A stretch of 29,636 bases of DNA from a virus, in the IMG/VR virus record IMGVR_UViG_3300031857_000987, positions 1 through 29,636 of that record. The stretch is one strand, 5' to 3'. Positions 22,462 to 28,121 of the stretch are shown one piece after another; position 1 is the first letter of the stretch; each line of letters begins with the position of its first letter. The position numbers and the translations under genes are program-made. The notes beneath the pieces are model-generated. The model worked only from the letters and a program-made list of their open reading frames with translations, was not told the origin of the DNA and ran no database searches.

Positions 22462-22695
22462 CTATAACCCTGTGTAATTCTCGCTTAATTCCACGTATTC
22501 CTTAAATGAGCACGACAACTCAGCCATAATCGCGGCATAGCTTCTTGGGTGTTTAGCAATGAAGTGTTTAGGTATATCCGTGGCCTTGGACTTGCGGGAT
22601 AGGCAGGCGTTGTTTATATCTGCTTCTATCAATTTAGCAAAGCGCCCAACCCGGTCGGGCCGGTCAGACTGCTCCAGAAGCCATGCGATAAACAT
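22462..22695 (-). CDS. Small YozE/SAM-like helical protein
   Basis: This is a 77-residue protein. The start MFIAWLLEQSDRPDRVGRFA with the following KLIEADINNA and a middle KHFIAKHPRSYAAIM resembles the YozE SAM-like fold ('F-DWLL-Q-DRDDPIGDLA-DI--D'). Such proteins are small helical bundles of unknown function. It lies 15 bp from each neighbour and has only a weak SD. The family call is tentative. Confidence 0.5.
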   Translation of the reverse strand: MFIAWLLEQSDRPDRVGRFAKLIEADINNACLSRKSKATDIPKHFIAKHPRSYAAIMAELSCSFKEYVELSENYTGL

Positions 22696-22710
22696 GGCAG
22701 AAATGGTAGG

Positions 22711-23292
22711 TTAGAAACCCCTGCTGTGGCATTCCATAACTAAATTATTTACTGGCTTGCCACGAGAGAAATGAGCAGCGACTGTAGGGGACACGTTGTC
22801 GATAAGCACCTGGTGCATGCCTAGTCTCTTAATCCTCTTCTTCAGTATTGCCCCATCTTTATTCTCTTCGGCAATCATGCCCATATACAAAATGGTCCAG
22901 ATGACACAGGCTTCAAAGTCATCACGGTAATTCCAAGAGATTTCTTTAATCAGTTGAATGACGGGGGCCGTGTCAGCATATTTTGACCCTGCCGTAGTTG
23001 CGTCATAGATTTTCACGAAATCAGCATAGATATCTTTTGCTGGTCGTTCTTTGGACCACTGCCGAACGATGCGGAAATACCACACATCAGTTGGAAAGCG
23101 CATCCACCGCTTATTGCTACTGACGACATGGATGCACCAGTCATCAAAGCTACCTTTGCCAAAGTAGAGAGCGACCTTATCGCCCTCAGTGGTAAAGGTG
23201 GCTACATGTTGCTTAAGCGCAGAATTCTTTCGGGTTCCAAAGTTTCGTTCAATTTGAGCAAGCGCAGTGTCCAGAGCAGTTTGACGGTCCAT
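22711..23292 (-). CDS. Conserved phage protein (DUF7004-like) with RecA-like N-terminus
   Basis: This is a 193-residue protein, the first of the leftward run. From residue ~34 it reads GDKVALYFGKGSFDDWCIHV, later DIYADFVKIYDATT and YMGMIAEENKDGAILKKRIK, ending in RLGMHQVLIDN and MECHSRGF. I associate this pattern with a common phage family of unknown function (recalled as DUF7004, not checked). Residues 2-20 (DRQTALDTALAQIERNFGT) closely resemble the N-terminal helix of actinobacterial RecA. The ATG at 23292 is the only standard start: an in-frame stop lies four codons upstream. GAGG abuts the ATG, so initiation may be weak. Confidence 0.6.
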   Translation of the reverse strand: MDRQTALDTALAQIERNFGTRKNSALKQHVATFTTEGDKVALYFGKGSFDDWCIHVVSSNKRWMRFPTDVWYFRIVRQWSKERPAKDIYADFVKIYDATTAGSKYADTAPVIQLIKEISWNYRDDFEACVIWTILYMGMIAEENKDGAILKKRIKRLGMHQVLIDNVSPTVAAHFSRGKPVNNLVMECHSRGF

Positions 23293-23308
23293 CCTCAGAT
23301 GCTATCAC

Positions 23309-23404
23309 TTCGGCTACTGCCTCGCTATTTTCGATTGAAATTAATTTTGCGTTACCGCAGTTTTCGCTACACATGGGAAAAGTGTAACAGTTCGGCTACT
23401 GCCT
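23309..23404. repeat. 14-bp direct repeat in divergent control region
   Basis: TTCGGCTACTGCCT occurs at 23309-23322 and again at 23391-23404, 82 bp apart. It flanks the AT-rich segment upstream of the leftward run. Between the copies lies TACAC-N9-GTGTA (23368-23386). These may be operator sites for the leftward promoter. Confidence 0.5.
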
Positions 23405-23444
23405 GGAATTCTAGGTGTTACCTGTTGTTGTCTCCTGGCGGGGG

Positions 23445-23537
23445 TGTGACGGGGGTCACAGTCTAATGGTGGGGGGTCTGCTGTGATAGAGGTCACACCG
23501 CTGGGTGGCAGGTTGGCAGGGTATGCGGGTGTATCTT
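23445..23537 (+). promoter_or_regulatory. Control cassette 1: two palindromes and promoter
   Basis: Two palindromes, TGTGA-CGGGGG-TCACA (23445-23460) and TGTGA-TAGAGG-TCACA (23482-23497), lie 37 bp apart centre to centre. Five bases after the second comes GGGTGGCAGGTT (23503). CAGGTT is separated by 17 bp from TATCTT (23532-23537), whose first base is 42.5 bp from the palindrome centre. The predicted start of transcription is near 23544, in front of the hairpin TTAGCA-ACAG-TGCTAA (23545-23560). No TTTGTGTTG box is seen here. Confidence 0.7.
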
Positions 23538-23580
23538 TATCTTATTAGCAACAGTGCTAATACCTAACAAGGGGCTACCA

Positions 23581-24006
23581 ATGAACGAAGCAACACCAAC
23601 ACCTGAGGTCACACTTGCTGACCGCTACGACTCAACCGCTGTAATCGTGCTCAACCCTAGCGAGTACGTCGAGAAGTCAGCACTCGACTTGAACTACGAC
23701 CTCCGTCGTCTCGAGTCATATCGCTCAATCGCTAACAATCAGACATCTAACATCGAGTCTGTCAAAGAGTATCTCATCGAGAACTACGATGAACTAGGAG
23801 GTCATGCCGATTCAATCGCTGAACTTCTCGACATCGAACTTACTCGTGAAGTCGAGTACACCGTCACCATGACCGCTACGGTCACCGTCACTATCAAGCC
23901 GGGCGACGATGCAGACTCACTCATCTCCGACAGTCTCTACATCGAGTCCAACGACAGCAATGTCACCGTCGACGAGTGCTCCGTTGATTACGCAAACGAG
24001 GCTTAG
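23581..24006 (+). CDS. Hypothetical acidic protein, first gene of the rightward block
   Basis: This is a 141-residue, strongly acidic protein. The ATG at 23581 was chosen over an upstream one because AAGGGGC lies 5 bases before it and the upstream ATG would start before that SD. Residues ~40-80 are helical (YDLRRLESYRSIANNQTSNI). The C-terminal half has a Thr/Val beta segment (YTVTMTATVTVTIKPGDDAD) and ends with an acidic strand region. Codon use is rich in GTC, CTC, TCG and GAC, unlike the leftward genes. No family is recognised. Confidence 0.65.
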   Translation: MNEATPTPEVTLADRYDSTAVIVLNPSEYVEKSALDLNYDLRRLESYRSIANNQTSNIESVKEYLIENYDELGGHADSIAELLDIELTREVEYTVTMTATVTVTIKPGDDADSLISDSLYIESNDSNVTVDECSVDYANEA

Positions 24007-24018
24007 GTAGCCCTAAGA

Positions 24019-24051
24019 CACGAGCCCCTCGCTTCGGCGGGGGGCTTCGTG
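24019..24051 (+). terminator. Long hairpin with UUCG tetraloop
   Basis: CACGA-GCCCC-TCGC closes on a TTCG loop (24033-24036) and pairs back through GCGG-GGGGC-TCGTG with one bulged T. The C(UUCG)G loop is exceptionally stable. There is no T-tract, so it is an RNA 3' stabiliser or a non-canonical terminator of unit 1. Confidence 0.7.
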
Positions 24052-24069
24052 CTGCCCGCGCCCCAATTG

Positions 24070-24191
24070 TTTGTGTTGGCCCACCCACCCCGTTACTTAG
24101 GGAGTAAGGGAAGAAGAGATTGTGACCTACATCACTGTGACTAGCATCACAGAGTCGGGTGGCAGGTTGGGGGGTTGGCTGGCTGTAATGT
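24070..24191 (+). promoter_or_regulatory. Control cassette 2 with overlapping double palindrome
   Basis: TTTGTGTTG (24070-24078) is followed by GCCCACCCACCCC and a purine tract. Two palindromes share a T: TGTGA-CCTACA-TCACT (24121-24136, one mismatch) and TGTGA-CTAGCA-TCACA (24136-24151). Five bases on is GGGTGGCAGGTT (24157). CAGGTT then has 17 bp to TAATGT (24186-24191). Predicted transcript start is near 24198, with a leader of about 33 nt containing AAAGGGGG. Confidence 0.75.
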
Positions 24192-24230
24192 TCTCTATGT
24201 AAGGCAAACAACCACTAAAGGGGGCAATGT

Positions 24231-24422
24231 ATGACACGCAAGGATTATGTAGCAATCGCAAAAGCAATTTCTGCGGTTCGTGAATTTTCTTATCTAAAAG
24301 GTGATTTGAATTTTCAGGCAGGAATTGACCAAGTCACTGGAGCAATCTCTCAGGTTCTACAGGACGACAATCCACGCTTCGACCGTGACCGCTTCATCAC
24401 TGCAACGATGGGAGGCAACTAA
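24231..24422 (+). CDS. Hypothetical small protein
   Basis: This is a 63-residue protein with AAAGGGGGC upstream of ATG 24231. The start MTRKDYVAIAKAISAVREFS and the later QVLQDDNPRFDRDRFITATMG form a pattern common in small phage proteins ('R-DY--IA--I---...NP-FDR-RF--A---'), probably a short helical bundle. Its TAA overlaps the next ATG (TAATG). Function unknown. Confidence 0.7.
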   Translation: MTRKDYVAIAKAISAVREFSYLKGDLNFQAGIDQVTGAISQVLQDDNPRFDRDRFITATMGGN

Positions 24423-24637
24423 TGAGCCAAGTAGTTGAGATTCGTCTAACGGTTCCGCAAATTATCGTTCTCCGCCAAATGCTTCAGTTGGAAATAACTT
24501 CCAACCTACGAATGAGCAAGCACGAAACCGCTCTCCACGCTTTCAAGCGATTGACAGGAGTGGACCCAGGCAGAGGAGCCAAGGGACGGCAGCGAGCCTT
24601 AGACATACTGGCTCAGTTCGACATCGACGAGGACTAG
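24422..24637 (+). CDS. Hypothetical small protein
   Basis: This is a 71-residue protein, coupled to the previous gene by a one-base overlap. VVEIRLTVPQIIVLRQMLQL, then TALHAFKRLTGVDPGRGAKG and ALDILAQFDIDED, suggest two helices and an acidic end. The 'HAFKRLTG-D-GRG-KGR--AL' segment is basic and may contact nucleic acid. No family is recognised. Confidence 0.65.
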   Translation: MSQVVEIRLTVPQIIVLRQMLQLEITSNLRMSKHETALHAFKRLTGVDPGRGAKGRQRALDILAQFDIDED

Positions 24638-24643
24638 GAGTGA

Positions 24644-24665
24644 GGCGGGGGTGAAAGCCCCCGCC
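24644..24665 (+). terminator. Perfect GC-rich hairpin ending unit 2
   Basis: GGCGGGGG (24644-24651) and CCCCCGCC (24658-24665) form an 8-bp stem around TGAAAG, which can also close as a GAAA tetraloop with one extra T-G pair. It follows the stop codon by 6 bp. There is no T-tract. Confidence 0.7.
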
Positions 24666-24692
24666 GACACGCCCGACCGCGTGGCAGAAAAG

Positions 24693-24802
24693 TTTGTGTT
24701 GGCCCGCCCTCCCCATTCTCTATAAGGGAATTAGGGAAGAAGAGAGTGTGATGAGTATCACATTATCGGGTGGCAGGTTTGGTACTGGGCATGGCATAGA
24801 TT
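24693..24802 (+). promoter_or_regulatory. Control cassette 3
   Basis: TTTGTGTTG (24693-24701) is followed by GCCCGCCCTCCCC and a purine tract. The palindrome TGTGA-TGAGTA-TCACA occupies 24747-24762. After 5 bp comes GGGTGGCAGGTT (24768), then CAGGTT-17 bp-TAGATT (24797-24802). Predicted start is near 24809, giving a ~17-nt leader that contains AAAGGGGGC. Confidence 0.75.
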
Positions 24803-24825
24803 TGGTTATGAAAGGGGGCAATCAA

Positions 24826-25116
24826 ATGGATAAAGCAACGACCGACCGCATGGCGTCATTATTTTTCGCTATGTTCGGCAACGACAATAACGATGAGTTA
24901 TTCGTCACTGATGATGATAAAGATTTCTTTATGAATCATCTCGGTTCCTTTGCTGAACTCATGGCTAATCAAGCCGTTGAGTTTCTCACCGACCAATTCA
25001 GCGTCGATGAGCGTGCTGCCAAAATGGTGATTCATGGTACCGCCATGCTTCACAAGATGTTAGGCGCACAATCCTTCTCAGACTTCCTCATCACTGAGCA
25101 ATTAGCAGACCAGTAA
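24826..25116 (+). CDS. Hypothetical acidic protein
   Basis: This is a 96-residue protein. ATG 24826 was chosen because AAAGGGGGC is 6 bases upstream; an earlier in-frame start would read through the operator. It is rich in Asp and Met (NDNNDELFVTDDDKDFFMNH) with helical FLTDQFSVDERAAKMVIHGT. It lacks metal or catalytic motifs. A small acidic protein of this type could mimic DNA or bind a host enzyme, but nothing in the sequence shows it. Confidence 0.65.
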   Translation: MDKATTDRMASLFFAMFGNDNNDELFVTDDDKDFFMNHLGSFAELMANQAVEFLTDQFSVDERAAKMVIHGTAMLHKMLGAQSFSDFLITEQLADQ

Positions 25117-25128
25117 TCGCCGGTCATG

Positions 25129-25154
25129 GTGGGGGCGGGGCAACCCGCTCCCAC
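25129..25154 (+). terminator. Hairpin with GCAA tetraloop ending unit 3
   Basis: An 11-bp stem, GTGGGGGCGGG with CCCGCTCCCAC, includes one G-T wobble and closes on GCAA (25140-25143). It follows the stop codon by 12 bp. There is no T-tract. Confidence 0.75.
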
Positions 25155-25177
25155 ACCCCGCGACCCGCGGAAAAATG

Positions 25178-25291
25178 TTTGTGTTGAGCAGCCCACCCAC
25201 CCTGCTCTTATATATGGGAATAAGGGAGGGAGAGAATGTGATGTAAGTCACAAAGTCGGGTGGCAGGTTTGTCGGTGGCAGGGTATAGATT
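25178..25291 (+). promoter_or_regulatory. Control cassette 4
   Basis: TTTGTGTTG (25178-25186) is followed by GCCCACCCACC and GGGAATAAGGGAGGGAGAGA. The palindrome TGTGA-TGTAAG-TCACA occupies 25237-25252; its centre TG-TA-AG fits the GlxR preference for a central TA. After 5 bp is GGGTGGCAGGTT (25258), then CAGGTT-16 bp-TAGATT (25286-25291). Predicted start is near 25298, with a ~17-nt leader. Confidence 0.75.
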
Positions 25292-25314
25292 TAGAAATGA
25301 AAGGGGGCGGATAA

Positions 25315-25569
25315 ATGATTAGACCGCTAAATGAAATCGCCATAGAAATAGGTGGCGATTGTAATGGTAAGCCTTGGTATAACTATGCCAAGCCTTATGT
25401 TCAGGCTATGAAGTGTCTCAATACTATTGAAGATACTTATGGTCTAGATAGTGGGTATAGCGTAGTTAGTTATGCTCTAGCCAATCTCACCTATTGGAGG
25501 GGAGACACGGCACGCCGCGTAAAGGCGGAATTGAAGCAACACCTAAAGGGGGTGGCTGTAAGTGGGTGA
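25315..25569 (+). CDS. Hypothetical small protein
   Basis: This is an 84-residue protein with AAAGGGGGCGG before ATG 25315. It has an N-terminal segment NEIAIEIGGDCNGKPWYNYA, then KPYVQAMKCLNTIEDTYGLD and VVSYALANLTYWRGDTARRV. It is Tyr/Trp-rich and helical towards the C-terminus, which is basic. The last eight bases overlap the next gene. Function unknown. Confidence 0.65.
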   Translation: MIRPLNEIAIEIGGDCNGKPWYNYAKPYVQAMKCLNTIEDTYGLDSGYSVVSYALANLTYWRGDTARRVKAELKQHLKGVAVSG

Positions 25570-25957
25570 CCGCGCTAATTTCGGGTTCCGTGATAGTAAG
25601 GGCAACACGCTCTTTCTATACGGACACTGGGCGGGTAGCGAAATGTTCGCTCAACTCGCAAACGCACTGGATAGTGCACGCAGTCGGTGGGGCGACGAAG
25701 GGTACGCAACGCGTATCTGTGTCTCGCAGATTGTCAATCACGATTGGAGTCAACCACTATCGTGGGGACTCTATGTCAATCAGATTGGAGACAATGAGCA
25801 TCATGTCCCAATCGTGGACTGGAAGTCTCAGACCATGGGACTCTATGCGTTCGATTGGACTTGGGGAGACACCAAGATTCGATACCTCGCAGATGAGCCA
25901 AAGTTCACAATGCCACTAGAAGAATTCGTGGCGAAGTATCAGAAGGTGCTGGCATGA
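25562..25957 (+). CDS. Hypothetical conserved phage protein
   Basis: This is a 131-residue protein starting at GTG 25562 (AAAGGGGG 9 bases upstream), overlapping the previous gene by 8 bp. The start MGDRANFGFRDSKGNTLFLY, with GHWAG next, then ALDSARSRWGDEGYATRICV and the end EEFVAKYQKVLA, is a recognisable family in phages and cyanobacteria ('M-DRAN--F-...-IYLYTHW-G'). It is compact alpha/beta with no known activity. It is followed by an ATGA-coupled 40-residue gene. Confidence 0.7.
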   Translation: MGDRANFGFRDSKGNTLFLYGHWAGSEMFAQLANALDSARSRWGDEGYATRICVSQIVNHDWSQPLSWGLYVNQIGDNEHHVPIVDWKSQTMGLYAFDWTWGDTKIRYLADEPKFTMPLEEFVAKYQKVLA

Positions 25958-26076
25958 GGTACATAATCACGCTGGCAGTTGAGAGCGAGAATGACCCAAG
26001 AACCGATTGGGTATTCGAGGAGACTCTAGTAGTCGACCGATATGAAGTTCTCAATATCGAGGTTTCTGCCCCCTAG
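25954..26076 (+). CDS. Small hypothetical protein (40 aa)
   Basis: ATG at 25954 overlaps the TGA of the preceding gene (ATGA) and opens a 40-residue frame: MRYIITLAVESENDPRTDWV, then FEETLVVDRYEVLNIEVSAP. It alternates as three beta strands and is acidic. The ATGA coupling and the hairpin right after the stop support a real gene, the third of unit 4. Confidence 0.6.
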   Translation: MRYIITLAVESENDPRTDWVFEETLVVDRYEVLNIEVSAP

Positions 26077-26084
26077 CAGAAAAC

Positions 26085-26119
26085 GCGAGAGCCCGGGTTT
26101 TCAGGTAGCCCGGGCTCGC
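26085..26119 (+). terminator. GC-rich hairpin ending unit 4
   Basis: GCGAG-(A-G bulge)-CCCGGG on the left (from 26085) pairs with CCCGGGCTCGC (26109-26119) around a ~10-nt loop. It lies 9 bp after the stop codon. Four T occur in the loop but none follow the stem. Confidence 0.65.
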
Positions 26120-26137
26120 CGCGGCTCGCGGGAAATG

Positions 26138-26245
26138 TTTGTGTTGAAGCCCACCCTCCCTCATTACTGGGAAATAGGGAAATAAGAGAGTGACGGACAT
26201 CACACTTTTGGGTGGCAGGTTTTGTCGGTTTAGCGTGATTAGATT
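26138..26245 (+). promoter_or_regulatory. Control cassette 5
   Basis: TTTGTGTTG (26138-26146) is followed by GCCCACCCTCCC and a purine tract. The palindrome AGTGA-CGGACA-TCACA (26189-26204) has one mismatch. After 5 bp is GGGTGGCAGGTT (26210), then CAGGTT-18 bp-TAGATT (26240-26245). Predicted start is near 26252, with a ~25-nt leader containing AAAGGGGC. Confidence 0.7.
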
Positions 26246-26276
26246 CTCTCAACCTACCGAAAGGGGCTAACGCCAA

Positions 26277-26495
26277 ATGGAAACACCAGACGGCAAGAAA
26301 ATGGTGGCAGTACCTTTTACTGTCCAATTCACTACTTGGTTTGCTGAGGATAAGTTCCCAGCGTATGTTCCGCAAGAAGTGTTAGAAGAAATGTGTAAGC
26401 AAGGTTTTGTGGAGTTATCCGCAGAAATGATGGAAAAACTGAATAAGGATTGGTCTGCTATCTATCTAGAAGTATCCGAGAAGGTGAGTGCGTAA
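26277..26495 (+). CDS. Hypothetical small protein
   Basis: This is a 72-residue protein with SD AAAGGGGC before ATG 26277. VAVPFTVQFTTWFAEDKFPA is a beta unit, followed by helices (VPQEVLEEMCKQGFVELSAE and MMEKLNKDWSAIYLEVSEKV). It is acidic. The next gene begins directly at its stop (TAAATG), so the two are coupled. No family is recognised. Confidence 0.65.
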   Translation: METPDGKKMVAVPFTVQFTTWFAEDKFPAYVPQEVLEEMCKQGFVELSAEMMEKLNKDWSAIYLEVSEKVSA

Positions 26496-27077
26496 ATGGG
26501 TATGGATGTATATGGCAAGTCACCTGCCAATGAAAGTGGTGAGTATTTCCGCAACAATGTGTGGTGGTGGCGACCACTATGGGATTACTGTGTATCAGTA
26601 GCACCCGACCTATGTGAAGGCGTAAGCGGTCACTATAACGACGGCGACGGATTAGAAGCCGAAGGCGCAATACGCCTAGCGGAAATCCTGCTCGCTGAAA
26701 TCGAGAGTGGGCGAACCGCACAATACGGCAAGGAGCGTGACGAGTTCCTAGAAGCAATCCCTAATGAAGAGTGCTCTGCTTGTAAGGGTAGTGGGTGGAT
26801 TACTCCGCCAACCGAAATGCAGAACGCTGAGTTTATGGATTATGTGACCGATATGGTCAAGAGTGGTCAAGTGGTAACGCTGGACTCTACTGAGAATCAG
26901 TTCATCAAGGCTATGGAAGAGGGCATAAGCACCCAAATCAAAGAGCCGAAACAATGCGGTGGATGTGACGGCAAGGGCGAACGCCGACCTTGGGATACTC
27001 ACTATCCATTCTCCGTTGATAATGTTCGAGAGTTTGCTGAGTTTTGTAAAAACTCTGGCGGATTCGAGATTTGCTAG
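26496..27077 (+). CDS. Conserved phage protein with DnaJ-type CxxCxGxG motifs
   Basis: This is a 193-residue protein. The start MGMDVYGKSPANESGEYFRN followed by NVWWWRPLWDYC is a widespread phage and cyanobacterial signature of unknown function. Two CxxCxGxG motifs, CSACKGSG (93-100) and CGGCDGKG (154-161), form a split DnaJ-like zinc site separated by a ~50-residue helical insert. A further C184 and C193 lie at the end. The C-terminal NVREFAEFCKNSGGFEIC resembles the end of the same family. The zinc site suggests protein or nucleic-acid binding. Confidence 0.75.
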   Translation: MGMDVYGKSPANESGEYFRNNVWWWRPLWDYCVSVAPDLCEGVSGHYNDGDGLEAEGAIRLAEILLAEIESGRTAQYGKERDEFLEAIPNEECSACKGSGWITPPTEMQNAEFMDYVTDMVKSGQVVTLDSTENQFIKAMEEGISTQIKEPKQCGGCDGKGERRPWDTHYPFSVDNVREFAEFCKNSGGFEIC

Positions 27078-27095
27078 GTAGGTTAGCAAAGGCGA

Positions 27096-27119
27096 GTGTG
27101 GCAGGGCGACCTGCCACAC
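27096..27119 (+). terminator. Perfect hairpin with GCGA tetraloop ending unit 5
   Basis: GTGTGGCAGG and CCTGCCACAC form a perfect 10-bp stem closed by GCGA (27106-27109), a GNRA loop. It lies 18 bp after the stop codon and lacks a T-tract. Confidence 0.75.
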
Positions 27120-27136
27120 GACCCGCCCGCGAAATG

Positions 27137-27245
27137 TTTGTGTTGGTAGCCCACCCACCCACATAAGGGGAAATGGGGAAAGAAGAGAGTGTGACCTATA
27201 TCACACCGGCGGGTGGCAGGTTTGTAAGTAATGAGGGTATAGATT
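27137..27245 (+). promoter_or_regulatory. Control cassette 6
   Basis: TTTGTGTTG (27137-27145) is followed by GCCCACCCACCC and GGGGAAATGGGGAAAGAAGA. The palindrome TGTGA-CCTATA-TCACA (27190-27205) is a full match to the GlxR consensus with central TA. After 5 bp is GGGTGGCAGGTT (27211), then CAGGTT-17 bp-TAGATT (27240-27245). Predicted start is near 27252, with a ~25-nt leader containing AAAGGGGC. Confidence 0.8.
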
Positions 27246-27276
27246 TATCTCACCTAATCAGAAAGGGGCTAATCGT

Positions 27277-27573
27277 ATGGGACGTACCTATGCGGACGGT
27301 TTGGTTGATAGCGGTATCTCGCTTGAACAAGGCGTGACTATCCACCTTACCTCTAATCACTATCCACCTGTACCTACTAGCATGGTGATACCTTGTATCG
27401 AGGCTATCTATGCGTGTGCCGACGGCGACTATGAACGCCTAATCGAATTACCTGAAGGCGTGACATGGCGAGGCAATACCTCCGCACCTGCCAACGCTAT
27501 TGCCGAGGCTCATCACCTCGACCCGTTTATCAGCGACTATGCTGATTTCAAGTTGGAGGCTTGCGATGAGTGA
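27277..27573 (+). CDS. Hypothetical protein
   Basis: This is a 98-residue protein with SD AAAGGGGC before ATG 27277. It reads GRTYADGLVDSGISLEQGVT, HLTSNHYPPVPTSMVIPCIE, AIYACADGDYERLIELPEGV and ends in an acidic helix. The 'HL-SNHYPPVP--M---C--AI-A---GD---LI-LP-GV-WRG' pattern is a conserved-looking phage family without known function. It overlaps the next gene by 8 bp. Confidence 0.7.
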   Translation: MGRTYADGLVDSGISLEQGVTIHLTSNHYPPVPTSMVIPCIEAIYACADGDYERLIELPEGVTWRGNTSAPANAIAEAHHLDPFISDYADFKLEACDE

Positions 27574-27787
27574 GCCTATGTACCTTGGTGGCGATACCGT
27601 TGCCTACGCTAACTCTAGCGAGGAAGTTCAAAGTTCCGAGTGTGGCGAGTGCGAGCAAGAAAGTGAGTTCCCCGCCTACTCAGAATACTCTCATGGCATA
27701 GTCTCATGGTATGCCGAGTGGAAGTGTAAGTATTGCGGATACGACAACACTAGTGAAGGGTGGTACGACCCGCATGACGACAATTAG
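27566..27787 (+). CDS. Small zinc-ribbon-like protein
   Basis: This is a 73-residue protein from ATG 27566, which lies in an ATGAGTGA overlap with the previous stop; an earlier in-frame ATG at 27500 is rejected because it lies deep in the upstream gene. C26-x2-C29 (CGEC) and C54-x2-C57 (CKYCGY) form a four-cysteine zinc ribbon. It is very acidic elsewhere (SSEEVQSSE and EQESEF). It overlaps the next gene by 14 bp. Confidence 0.65.
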   Translation: MSEPMYLGGDTVAYANSSEEVQSSECGECEQESEFPAYSEYSHGIVSWYAEWKCKYCGYDNTSEGWYDPHDDN

Positions 27788-27941
27788 CAAAGACGCGAAT
27801 TACACGATTGTCGATGAGCAAATACTCCATTGTGACGAATTGCAGTTTCAATATATCTGCAATAAGTGCGAGGAATATATGATTTGCTATTACTGTGAGT
27901 TTGACTATACCAAGCCTCACGATTGCGAAAGTTTCGGTTAG
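27774..27941 (+). CDS. Small multi-cysteine zinc protein (55 aa)
   Basis: ATG at 27774 opens a 55-residue frame overlapping the preceding gene. C20, C29, C32, C38, C41, H49 and C51 (ICNKCEEYMICYYCEFDYTK is the core) give enough ligands for one or two zinc ions, resembling a small treble-clef or B-box-like unit. It is the third gene of unit 6, next to another zinc protein, so the pair may work together. Confidence 0.6.
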   Translation: MTTISKDANYTIVDEQILHCDELQFQYICNKCEEYMICYYCEFDYTKPHDCESFG

Positions 27942-27958
27942 CCCCCGAATAACGCGAG

Positions 27959-27982
27959 GCCCCGTCGAAAGGCGGGGCTTTT
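27959..27982 (+). terminator. Hairpin with GAAA tetraloop and short T-tract ending unit 6
   Basis: GCCCCGTC-GAAA-GGCGGGGC is an 8-bp stem with one T-G wobble, followed by TTTT (27979-27982). This is the most terminator-like of the unit ends. It is followed by CGCGGGGCCCGCG, a further self-complementary stretch. Confidence 0.8.
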
Positions 27983-28007
27983 GCACGTCGCGGGGCCCGC
28001 GAGAATG

Positions 28008-28115
28008 TTTGTGTTGACCCACCCACCTCATTAGGGAATATATTATTAAAGAGACACGCTGTGACCATAGTCACACGGCCGGGTGGCAGGTTAACGGTAT
28101 ATAGGGCTATAGATT
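28008..28115 (+). promoter_or_regulatory. Control cassette 7 (predicted leaderless start)
   Basis: TTTGTGTTG (28008-28016) is followed by ACCCACCCACC and an AT-rich stretch. The palindrome TGTGA-CCATAG-TCACA occupies 28060-28075. After 5 bp is GGGTGGCAGGTT (28081), then CAGGTT-17 bp-TAGATT (28110-28115). Counting the first base of TAGATT as -12 puts +1 at 28122, the A of the gene's ATG. No SD is present. Confidence 0.75.
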
Positions 28116-28121
28116 TAGGCC

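Noticed and set aside
23963-24211. Minus-strand reading frames across the cassettes (also near 26073-26375, 26748-27164, 27750-28074 and 28589-28909) that encode similar GGxxTQTF segments
   Set aside because: The shared peptide is just the reverse translation of the conserved TTTGTGTTG/CCCACCC DNA. The frames overlap well-supported plus-strand genes and lack SD sequences.
24694-24825. N-terminal extension of the 24826 gene
   Set aside because: The extra 44 codons would translate the TTTGTGTTG box, palindrome and -10. A good SD precedes the ATG at 24826.
25126-25314. 62-codon plus-strand frame through cassette 4
   Set aside because: It spans the unit-ending hairpin, operator and promoter and ends at the SD of the next gene. 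It is non-coding control DNA.
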